From positions 1 through 40,363 of IMG/VR virus record IMGVR_UViG_3300042466_002033: a DNA stretch of 40,363 bases. The stretch is one strand, 5' to 3'. Of this stretch, positions 16,193 through 22,715 are shown in pieces. The notes under the pieces are model-generated. The model had not been told where the DNA came from, made no database searches, and was given only the letters and a program-made list of their open reading frames with translations. The position numbers and the translations under genes are program-made. This DNA comes from a virus. Each line of letters begins with the position of its first letter. The stretch's first letter is position 1.

Positions 16193-16465
16193 ATGGGACA
16201 GATCGCCTTTGATCCATTGACCGGCAGCATGATTTCGACCACTGCGCAAAACGCGCAGCTCGACTCCTCGGGCCAAATCTCCGGCGCGATGATCCCCGAC
16301 GACTTTGACGATGTGCAGCAGTTCCCAAGCGTCGCTGAGTTTCCGAACCCCGGCACCGTGGCCCGCATCTACTTTCCGCAAGACACAAACATCCCGCACC
16401 GCTGGGATCCGGACACACTTTCCTACAAACCCATCTCCGCCGACACCGACGGAGGGGAGTTTTAG
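16193..16465 (+). CDS. Small virion-associated protein, 90 aa
   Basis: ATG 16193 follows the previous stop by one base. The product begins MGQIAFDPLTGSMISTTAQNAQLDSSGQISGAM and ends with a Pro/Asp-rich segment (FPNPGTVARIYFPQDTNIPHRWDPDTLSYKPI) that resembles the short baseplate or fibre-linker peptides in which a W-D-P-x-T-xx-Y motif closes a small beta fold. Function is not known; the place in the adhesin block suggests a tail accessory. Confidence 0.5.
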   Translation: MGQIAFDPLTGSMISTTAQNAQLDSSGQISGAMIPDDFDDVQQFPSVAEFPNPGTVARIYFPQDTNIPHRWDPDTLSYKPISADTDGGEF

Positions 16466-16507
16466 GACTAACCCCCGCAGTAACACCAACCCCCCCAAAA
16501 CAACACA

Positions 16508-17395
16508 ATGGCAAATATCCTTAGAATCAAACGCCGCCTTAGCGGTGCCGCTGGAGCCCCCTCCACAGCAAATGCAGGCGAACTTGGCTGGAACAAAGTT
16601 GACGGCAAACTCTACATCGGCGATGGCGTCGAGAATCATGTTCTTGCTGGCCCCGGCCACTTCGCCACTCTCACCCAACTCGCTTCGGAGACCTCGGCAC
16701 GCGAAGCAGCAATCACCAGCGTTTCCTCGGACCTCTCTTCGGAGGTTACCCGTGCGACCGCAGCGGAACAAGCCCTCGGCGTCCGTATCGACAATGTTCT
16801 CTCGAATGTTGATCCCGCGACCGTTGACAGCTTCACCGAGGTTGTCGCAGCCTTTGAGGCCGCCGACAGCAACCTCAACAACGCCATCACCACACTGGCG
16901 AACAACTCCACTAGCGCCCTCAACGCGGCAGTAGCCACCCTCGAAGCCGCTGATGACACGCTGCAAGACAATATCGACAGCGAAGCCAGCACTCGCGAGG
17001 CAAACGATTTGACCCTCCAGGGCAACATCGACGCCGAGGCGACCACTCGCTCAAGCAACGACGCCATCCTCCAATCGAACATCGAAAGCGAAGCCAGCAC
17101 CCGTGCGGCAGCCGTAAGCGAGATTGAAGGCGACATCAGCAGCCTGGAAGGCCGTGTGCAGACTCTCGAAAATGCCAGCGCCGACGCCCGCCTCGCCGAG
17201 GTGGAGTCCGACATCGCCGCGCTCGAGAACCGGGCTTCCGACATCGAGTCCGCAGCGTCATCCCTCGAAGGCCGTGTTTCGAGCGTCGAGACCACGGTAG
17301 CCGGTCTCGGCACCATGAGCACTCAGAATGCCGACAATGTCGCAATCACCGGCGGCAGCATCGACGGCATCAACTTCGACGGCGGCAGCTTCTAA
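16508..17395 (+). CDS. Tail fibre with Mtd-like N-terminus and long coiled coil, 295 aa
   Basis: The N-terminal 40 residues (RIKRRLSGAAGAPSTANAGELGWN, then LYIGDG) resemble the virion-anchoring domain seen at the start of Mtd-type and other phage adhesins. Residues about 50-270 are a trimeric-looking coiled coil with short repeats of the type EASTRxANDxxLQxNI. The C-terminus GTMSTQNADNVAITGGSI plus FDGGSF is the common beta-tip of phage fibres. A C-rich leader like that of the capsid gene precedes the ATG, suggesting strong expression. The tip is short, so receptor binding may rest on a partner fibre. Confidence 0.75.
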   Translation: MANILRIKRRLSGAAGAPSTANAGELGWNKVDGKLYIGDGVENHVLAGPGHFATLTQLASETSAREAAITSVSSDLSSEVTRATAAEQALGVRIDNVLSNVDPATVDSFTEVVAAFEAADSNLNNAITTLANNSTSALNAAVATLEAADDTLQDNIDSEASTREANDLTLQGNIDAEATTRSSNDAILQSNIESEASTRAAAVSEIEGDISSLEGRVQTLENASADARLAEVESDIAALENRASDIESAASSLEGRVSSVETTVAGLGTMSTQNADNVAITGGSIDGINFDGGSF

Positions 17396-17413
17396 GAGCC
17401 TCCATCCCTCACA

Positions 17414-17443
17414 GCGGTGGCGCGGTCCATCCCGCGCCGCCGC
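17414..17443 (+). terminator. GC hairpin after the coiled-coil fibre gene
   Basis: A 12-bp stem, GCGGTGGCGCGG (17414-17425) and CCGCGCCGCCGC (17432-17443), with one T-G wobble and a 6-nt loop, begins 19 nt after the stop at 17395. There is no following T-run, so it may act as a weak terminator or protect the 3' end of the mRNA. Confidence 0.5.
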
Positions 17444-17455
17444 CCAAGGGCCACG

Positions 17456-17489
17456 CTGAAAACTTCAAACTGAAAACTCAAAACTCCCG
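17456..17489 (+). repeat. AAAACT-type tandem leader repeat, copy 1
   Basis: Short units of the form (G/T)AAAACTYAAA run straight into the start codon and end with AAAACTCCCG-ATG. The same ending occurs in copy 2 before the gene at 20729. No Shine-Dalgarno is present in either, so the repeat itself may be the leader. Confidence 0.55.
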
Positions 17490-17858
17490 ATGCCCACGGT
17501 TGTCAAACTCCTGAGAACGACGGTCCCTAATCGAGTCCCTACCGCCTCGCAAGTGGCCGAAGGCAGCCTCGCCATCAACCTCTCCGACCGACGCCTCTAC
17601 AGCAAAGACCACCTGGGAGAAGTCTTCCGCCTCGCCCGCCCCCGCGACCCCAGCGAATACCTCCAACTTTCCGCAACAGATGGCACCGACCTCTACCTCG
17701 GCCGCCTCGCCTGGACCGATTACCCCGCCTCCGGCCCAGCCGAGGACGCCGCAGAGTGGACCATCTACCGCATCACGACCAACGCCGCAGGCGATGTCGT
17801 CTCGGAGCAATCCGCCACCGGCGCGTGGTCGAACAAAGAAACTCTCACCTACAGCTAA
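17490..17858 (+). CDS. Small adhesin-related protein with Mtd-like N-terminus, 122 aa
   Basis: The N-terminal 45 residues (KLLRTTVPNRVPTASQVAEG, then SLAINLSDRRLYSKDHLGEVF) follow the same pattern as the fibre encoded at 16508: short strand, P-T-xx-xxAEGxLAIN, then a LYxKD turn. It thus looks like a second, shortened copy of the anchoring domain. The rest is a small beta domain (AAEWTIYRITTNAAGDVVSEQSATGAW). It may cap or anchor a fibre. It follows the AAAACT leader repeat. Confidence 0.6.
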   Translation: MPTVVKLLRTTVPNRVPTASQVAEGSLAINLSDRRLYSKDHLGEVFRLARPRDPSEYLQLSATDGTDLYLGRLAWTDYPASGPAEDAAEWTIYRITTNAAGDVVSEQSATGAWSNKETLTYS

Positions 17859-17870
17859 AATCCAAACACC

Positions 17871-18152
17871 ATGAACGCTACAGCACCCATCGAAATCAAC
17901 GGCAAATCATTTGACCGTTTCTCGCTCAATTTAATAGTCAGCGGATCATACAATTCCGAGGGCCAGCCAGACGCATCTGTAGTCTGCAACCTCGTTCCAA
18001 CGCGCATCGACGGCGACATGGTGGAAACCGCCCCGCAGCACGCCCTCAACATCCGCCTCGGCAAGCTCGACCAAGCCGACGAGCCGACTCTCGCAGCCGT
18101 GACAGCAATTCACGCCGCTCTCCAAACATTCATCACCTCGAAAGGAATCTAA
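17871..18152 (+). CDS. Hypothetical protein of the tail-fibre block, 93 aa
   Basis: A beta-rich N-terminal half (APIEINGKSFDRFSLNLIVSG and PDASVVCNLVPTRIDGD) followed by a helix (EPTLAAVTAIHAALQTFITSKGI). Spaced 12 nt from its upstream and 4 nt from its downstream neighbour. The composition fits a small virion protein or fibre chaperone. I do not recognise it. Confidence 0.5.
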   Translation: MNATAPIEINGKSFDRFSLNLIVSGSYNSEGQPDASVVCNLVPTRIDGDMVETAPQHALNIRLGKLDQADEPTLAAVTAIHAALQTFITSKGI

Positions 18153-18156
18153 TATT

Positions 18157-20148
18157 ATGGCAACAGCACGCGCAATCGCCTCCGGCAACTGGAGCGCAAC
18201 AGGCACATGGAACGGCGGCGTCCTCCCCGGCAACGGCGACACGGTTTACGCAAACGGATTTACGGTGACCATCGACCAAAACATCAACATCGGCGGGGCA
18301 AATAACCCCATCGTCAATGCCGGATCATTCGTGAGCGGTCAATGGTATGAGATCACATCCTCCGGCACGACGACCTTCCCCGGCGCAGCCTCCAACGCGG
18401 TCGGCACAATTTTCCAAGCCAACGGTGTAGGATCGGGAACCGGCCAAGCTCGCGCCCGCGCTACCCTGACCACGGCTACAAATACCGCCGCAGGAGCAAC
18501 AACGGGTGGAGGTGGTTTTGTTATGAACACTGTGCGGAATCTAACTACTGATATTCGCGCAGGGACTACATTATGTTTTGATTTAACAGCCTCCAGTGAA
18601 ACACTAAATATTGATTCACTATTTTTGATTGGCGGGTCTTCCACGAATGCTAATGCGGTGAGAAATAGCGGAGCCGCTTCTATTAGCGTCACCGCATCAA
18701 CGCTATTGGCTGGCACCGGCGCTTCCACCATGGCTATTGCAAATAATGGCACTGGAAACATTTCGATTTCTGGCGGATCAATTAGTGCTGGCGGGGGGAA
18801 CCCAGGCATATGCGTCGCCAACGGATCTGCTACAGGAACAATTTCATTAAGCCTTTGCACAATAACAGGCGGTGGGTCAGGGGTTAACAATGTTGCCGTA
18901 AACAATGGTTCGTCTGGAAATATTACGATAAGTTCTTCAACGCTTGTTGCAGGCTCAAGTTTCGGGGCAATCAACAATGCACTAACAGGAACAATATCAG
19001 TAAATTCAAGCACGGTGACGGCGTCATCTGGATCGGCCGCAATTTCTAACGCTTCAAGCGGAACTCTCGTTTGCACAGCTTGCACAATTACTGCCGCCAA
19101 CGCCTCTGCCGCCATTTCATCCACAAACGCCAGTGCGACCAACCGATTCAGCGGCACATTCGTCAGCTCGCAAAACGGAACTCAGCCTATTAACGCAACT
19201 CGTTGGATTCTTAATAGCAGCCCTACAGCCAGCTACATCCAACACGCTCTTGACGGAATCAACGCAAGCTCATTCGTGCGTTTCTTCACCGCCGACAACA
19301 ACCTCGGCCAAGCCAACCCGACGGATGTCCGCAGCGGCGCGAGCTACGCCAGCGGCAACCTCACCGGCCGCCTCACCGTCCCCGCTCGCGGCTCGGTGGC
19401 GCTCTCGGTCAACTACGGCCCGTCGATGCCATTCACAGCAACCCGCAGCGGCACGACCGCTACGGCAACGATGGCTTACAGCTACCCGCTTGTCGTCGGC
19501 GACCAGATCACCGTCACCGGTGCATCAAACTCCGAATGGAACAGCACCTACACCATCGCCTCGGTCGTGAGCGGAACATCGGTGACATTCGTTGTCCCGG
19601 CCACCCACAGCGCCACCGCAGGCACAGGCGCACTCATGCAAACAACCGGCACAGCCGTCCTCGATCCCGCAGCCGTTGCCTCGGCAGTGTGGGGAGCAGC
19701 CAGCCGCACCATCACCGGCGGATTGGTCGATACCGCGACAACCCTTACCAATGCGCCAACGGTTCCAAGTGTGGTTCAAATCCGTGAGGAAATGGACGCC
19801 AACAGCACAAAACTCGCTAACCTCGACGCCACCGTTTCCAGCCGCCTCGCTCCAAGCGGCACGCTCGCCCGCGTCACGCTTACCGATACAGCAACAACCC
19901 TCACCAACGCACCGTCTGTGCCAAGCGCCGCTTCGATCCGTGCAGAGATCGACGCCAACTCGACTCAGCTTTCAGCCATCAAAGCCAAGACAGACGCCCT
20001 CCCCGCCTCGCCAGCAGCGACCGGAGACATCCCGAGCGCGAACATCTCGGCCATCAAAGCCAAAACGGACCTGCTCAACACAGACCGCCTTGCCCAGGTT
20101 TCGACGGTCTCGACCACCGGAGCGCAGCTCGCCGCCGCCCTCAGCTAA
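18157..20148 (+). CDS. Tail spike/fibre, beta-helix-like, 663 aa, mosaic
   Basis: It begins with SGNWSATGTWNGGVLPGNGDTV, a motif common at the N-terminus of beta-helical adhesins. Residues about 120-340 are Ser/Thr/Gly/Asn-rich short repeats (NNGTGNISISGGSISAGG-like), as expected for a right-handed parallel beta-helix. Two later repeats carry DTATTLTNAPxVPS and an EIDANSTQL/KAKTD helical tail. The DNA for the helix part (about 18520-19260) is clearly less GC-rich and uses A/T-ending codons, unlike both flanks, so the receptor-contact region was probably swapped in. It is most likely the main host-range determinant. Confidence 0.75.
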   Translation: MATARAIASGNWSATGTWNGGVLPGNGDTVYANGFTVTIDQNINIGGANNPIVNAGSFVSGQWYEITSSGTTTFPGAASNAVGTIFQANGVGSGTGQARARATLTTATNTAAGATTGGGGFVMNTVRNLTTDIRAGTTLCFDLTASSETLNIDSLFLIGGSSTNANAVRNSGAASISVTASTLLAGTGASTMAIANNGTGNISISGGSISAGGGNPGICVANGSATGTISLSLCTITGGGSGVNNVAVNNGSSGNITISSSTLVAGSSFGAINNALTGTISVNSSTVTASSGSAAISNASSGTLVCTACTITAANASAAISSTNASATNRFSGTFVSSQNGTQPINATRWILNSSPTASYIQHALDGINASSFVRFFTADNNLGQANPTDVRSGASYASGNLTGRLTVPARGSVALSVNYGPSMPFTATRSGTTATATMAYSYPLVVGDQITVTGASNSEWNSTYTIASVVSGTSVTFVVPATHSATAGTGALMQTTGTAVLDPAAVASAVWGAASRTITGGLVDTATTLTNAPTVPSVVQIREEMDANSTKLANLDATVSSRLAPSGTLARVTLTDTATTLTNAPSVPSAASIRAEIDANSTQLSAIKAKTDALPASPAATGDIPSANISAIKAKTDLLNTDRLAQVSTVSTTGAQLAAALS

Positions 20149-20150
20149 CA

Positions 20151-20342
20151 ATGGACCACCATCAAGCCACCGCTTCCTTCACCGGCCTCGTCGCTACGGC
20201 GACGGGGCTCACGGTGTCGCTGCTCCCGGAGATAGAAGCCTGGCTGCGCATCGCCTCGCTGCTCATCGGCTGTGCCGTTGGCTTGGCGTCCTTCGCAGTC
20301 ATCGTCCGCAACTGGACCAAAAACCACCACCCCCATGAATAA
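20151..20342 (+). CDS. Holin-like small membrane protein, 63 aa
   Basis: Two probable membrane helices (about FTGLVATATGLTVSLLPEI and LRIASLLIGCAVGLASFAVIV) with a short polar N-terminus and a basic C-terminus ending NWTKNHHPHE. It heads a four-gene lysis cassette of two small membrane proteins, a lipoprotein and a cell-wall enzyme. Holins time lysis by opening the inner membrane to the endolysin. It overlaps the next gene by 8 nt. Which of the two small membrane proteins is the holin and which a partner cannot be decided here. Confidence 0.6.
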   Translation: MDHHQATASFTGLVATATGLTVSLLPEIEAWLRIASLLIGCAVGLASFAVIVRNWTKNHHPHE

Positions 20343-20502
20343 AATCTTCTCGCACCTCAAACAGCCCTCCACCTTTCGCGGCCTCGCCGTGCTCGGCGGC
20401 CTCGCTGGATTAAGCCTTTCGCCCCAGCATTGGGAAGCCATCGGCAGCGCCGTGGCTGCGCTCGTCGCCCTCATCGAAATTTTCCGCGACGAGAAGAAAT
20501 GA
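20335..20502 (+). CDS. Second small membrane protein of the lysis cassette, 55 aa
   Basis: The sequence FSHLKQPSTFRGLAVLGGLAGLSLSPQHWEAIGSAVAALVALIEIFRDEKK matches a common phage holin-like form: a K-x-PSTxRGL start, one hydrophobic helix, an S-P-x-x-W-E turn and a second helix with a charged tail. It is probably a holin or holin partner. It overlaps the upstream gene by 8 nt and the lipoprotein gene by ATGA. Confidence 0.6.
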   Translation: MNKIFSHLKQPSTFRGLAVLGGLAGLSLSPQHWEAIGSAVAALVALIEIFRDEKK

Positions 20503-20663
20503 TCCCTCCCGCCCAGATCGTGACTGGCCTCCTTGCCGCGGCCTTTGCTGTCGGTGCGCTCCTGCTTCTGAGCGGGTGCAGCACGCTGGGCGTCTCGCTC
20601 CAGACGGACTACGGGCAATTCAGCTACACGCTGCCCGAGGTGCCAGCCCTCAAGGATAAATAA
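20499..20663 (+). CDS. Small lipoprotein, possible outer-membrane spanin
   Basis: A 54-aa protein with a signal-peptide helix and a lipobox LLSGCS; the mature part would be only about 29 residues (STLGVSLQTDYGQFSYTLPEVPALKDK). Very short lipoproteins next to holin and endolysin genes are typical of o-spanins, which help break the outer membrane. A matching inner-membrane spanin is not obvious, unless one of the two upstream membrane proteins serves. Start chosen at ATG 20499 by the ATGA overlap. Confidence 0.55.
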   Translation: MIPPAQIVTGLLAAAFAVGALLLLSGCSTLGVSLQTDYGQFSYTLPEVPALKDK

Positions 20664-20728
20664 CCACAGAGGACACAGAGAGCACAGAGGGAGCCTTAAA
20701 ACTTAAAACTTAATCCTTAAAACTCCCG
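20664..20728 (+). repeat. CACAGAG dispersed repeat followed by AAAACT leader repeat, copy 2
   Basis: 20664-20690 is a run of CACAGAG(G/A)A-type units (CCACAGAGGACACAGAGAGC...); an inverted relative lies at 10144-10169. 20694-20728 is a tandem CTTAAAA unit ending AAAACTCCCG just before ATG 20729, matching the end of the leader at 17456-17489. Together they fill the gap before the cell-wall enzyme gene. Confidence 0.55.
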
Positions 20729-21274
20729 ATGCTCCCCCCGAGCCGCCCACAGCAAGCAAAGTCCAAGACGCAAGCCCTGCTCACCAAGGCCCGCGTGGAT
20801 GATGCCGTGGCGCTTGTGGGTATTCGAGGCTACTACCGCGACAGCATGGGAGTGCCCGGCGAGAACGACCGAGGCATCTATGACGACGCCATTTTCCTCG
20901 TCTCGCCAAACGCCTACGCCAGCTTCAACGCCAACACCGATCCCTCGATCCGCCGCAAAGGCATCGCTGTGCTGAAGCCCGGCGTGCATCGCTACCGCAA
21001 AGGCAAGCATGGACTCAGCAAGCCCGGCGGCGGCTATCCTGCCTTGCGCCCAGCTAACTCCGCTGAAGAACTCCCCGTGACCCGCGACGGCACGGGCGAC
21101 AGTATGGGCATCGCAATCAACATCCACAAAGGCGGCTTCCGCACCACCAGCAGCGAAGGCTGCCAGACCATTTACCCCAGCCAGTGGGAGTCTTTCATTT
21201 CCCTGGTCTATTCCGAAATGGACCGCGCCGGGCAGAAGACAATCCCTTACCTACTCACCGAGGAAGAAGCATGA
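20729..21274 (+). CDS. Putative cell-wall enzyme (L,D-transpeptidase-like), endolysin candidate
   Basis: A 181-aa protein with ALVGIRGYYRDSMGVPGENDRGIYDDAIF near the N-terminus and INIHKGGFRTTSSEGCQTIYPSQW at 130-153. The His133 ... Ser-Glu-Gly-Cys145 arrangement resembles the catalytic His/Cys motif of YkuD-type L,D-transpeptidase folds. Coming directly after holin-like and lipoprotein genes, it is the best endolysin candidate, although a lysozyme-type catalytic pair is not apparent. The protein lacks a signal peptide, in keeping with holin-dependent export. Its catalytic class is uncertain. Confidence 0.5.
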   Translation: MLPPSRPQQAKSKTQALLTKARVDDAVALVGIRGYYRDSMGVPGENDRGIYDDAIFLVSPNAYASFNANTDPSIRRKGIAVLKPGVHRYRKGKHGLSKPGGGYPALRPANSAEELPVTRDGTGDSMGIAINIHKGGFRTTSSEGCQTIYPSQWESFISLVYSEMDRAGQKTIPYLLTEEEA

Positions 21275-22278
21275 AAACATCCTGGAGTTCCATAGCCCGC
21301 GAGCAAGCGGACAAAGCGCACAAGACCGAGGTCGATGCGCTTAAAGCAAAACTCGCTCAATACCAAGCCAGCGTGGAGTCGCTTGAAAAGCAACTCGGCA
21401 TCGCGCTCTCGCTCGGCAAAACACGCATCCGCCCGCATCCGCTCTCGGTCAACATGAACGACAAGGCCGAGGCTGTCGCCATCGCACTGGCCAGCGATTG
21501 GCATGTGGAGGAAACGGTAGAAGCGTCCTCGGTGAACGGGCTCAACGAATACCGGCTGCCCATCGCCAAGACGCGCATCGAGAAATTTTTCGCCACCATC
21601 GCCCGCCTCACCGAGATCGAGCGGCACGGGGCCAAGATCGACGACCTCATCCTCTGGCTCGGCGGCGATTTAATGACCGGAATGATTCACGAAGAGCTTG
21701 CCGAATCGAACTCCAAAACCCCGACGCAAGTCATCCTCTGGCTCCAAGACCGCCTCGCAGACGGCCTCGCCACGCTCAAGCCGCACTTCAAGCGCATCCT
21801 CATCCCGACCAGCTACGGCAACCACGGCCGCACCACCGTGAAGCCTCGCCACGCTACAGGTGCCGCGCACAGCTACGAATGGCTTCTCTACAAAATCCTC
21901 GAAGGCCGATTCATTGATGACCAGCAGATCGAATTTCAGATCGCGGACAGCTATTTCAATTTCATGGAAGTGTATGGCCGCCGCCTGCGCTTCCACCATG
22001 GCGATGGACTCAAATTTCAAGGCGGCATCGGGGGCCTCACGATCCCTACCGAAAAAGCAATAGCTTCATGGAATAAGTCGCCGAACCGAGCCGACCTTGA
22101 TCTCTTCGGCCACTGGCACCAATACCAGCAGAACCGGCACTGGCTCTGCAACGGTAGCCTCATCGGCTACAACGCCTACGCCCTCTCGATCAAAGCCAGC
22201 TTCGAGCCGCCGACGCAGACCTATTTCCTGCTCGATAAGAAACGCGGCAGAACCATGACCTCCCCCATCTACCTATGA
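21271..22278 (+). CDS. Calcineurin-like metallophosphoesterase, 335 aa
   Basis: All five metal-binding motifs are visible in order: DWH (Asp76, His78), GGD (131-133), GNHGR (183-187), HHGD (242-245) and GHWH (280-283). An N-terminal coiled coil (about 10-45) precedes the catalytic domain. Phage members of this family may act as nucleases or nucleotide phosphatases; the substrate cannot be told from sequence. ATG 21271 overlaps the upstream stop. The placement between the lysis and tail genes is odd for a replication nuclease and may hint at a virion-linked role. Confidence 0.8.
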   Translation: MKTSWSSIAREQADKAHKTEVDALKAKLAQYQASVESLEKQLGIALSLGKTRIRPHPLSVNMNDKAEAVAIALASDWHVEETVEASSVNGLNEYRLPIAKTRIEKFFATIARLTEIERHGAKIDDLILWLGGDLMTGMIHEELAESNSKTPTQVILWLQDRLADGLATLKPHFKRILIPTSYGNHGRTTVKPRHATGAAHSYEWLLYKILEGRFIDDQQIEFQIADSYFNFMEVYGRRLRFHHGDGLKFQGGIGGLTIPTEKAIASWNKSPNRADLDLFGHWHQYQQNRHWLCNGSLIGYNAYALSIKASFEPPTQTYFLLDKKRGRTMTSPIYL

Positions 22279-22715
22279 CCTGGAAACACCTCGCCAAAAA
22301 GTCCAACTCGCTCCCGCCCGGCTGGAGCACGACCGACGAAATCGCCGCCGACCTCGATTGCGAACCAAGCGAAGTCCCAAAAATCCTCGCCGCCTCGATC
22401 CGCGACGGCCTCGTTGAGAAGCAGAACTTCCCACACTGGCAACCCGGCAGTAGACAGCTCCTCTACCAGACCGGCTACCGGCAAAAGACCGGCAAGGTTA
22501 TCTCAGAAAAAAGCCCACAAGTTTCTGACAAAACCCCAGACTCCATCCCCGGCATCCCCGCCGATTTGCTGCCAAAAGTGCGAGACAAAATCCTTGCCCA
22601 CCCGCACAAAACAGCCAGCGCCATCAAAGATCTATTCAGCACAAACAACCGCATGCGCCTGAGCGTTGCAGCCATTCGAGGGCTACTTGACAAGGCTCCG
22701 CACAATAAAAAGTAG
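22275..22715 (+). CDS. Winged-helix-like protein, 146 aa
   Basis: Residues about 15-70 (GWSTTDEIAADLDCEPSEVPKILAASIRDGLVEKQNF) read as a winged-helix/HTH followed by a short wing (QLLYQTGYRQK). A second helical module (LLPKVRDKILAHPHKTASAIKDLFSTNNRMRLSVAAIRGLL) could be another HTH. It overlaps the metallophosphoesterase gene by ATGA, and the two may act together. It likely binds DNA; the role is unknown. Confidence 0.5.
   Translation: MTWKHLAKKSNSLPPGWSTTDEIAADLDCEPSEVPKILAASIRDGLVEKQNFPHWQPGSRQLLYQTGYRQKTGKVISEKSPQVSDKTPDSIPGIPADLLPKVRDKILAHPHKTASAIKDLFSTNNRMRLSVAAIRGLLDKAPHNKK

Noticed and set aside
18339-19157. A 272-codon minus-strand frame opposite the tail spike
   Set aside because: Its sequence is Val/Pro/Ala low complexity mirroring the Ser/Thr/Gly repeats on the + strand; no family features.
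16508-20148. A diversity-generating retroelement acting on the Mtd-like adhesins
   Set aside because: Mtd-like N-termini made me look for it, but no reverse transcriptase and no template/variable repeat pair with adenine-biased changes is visible.
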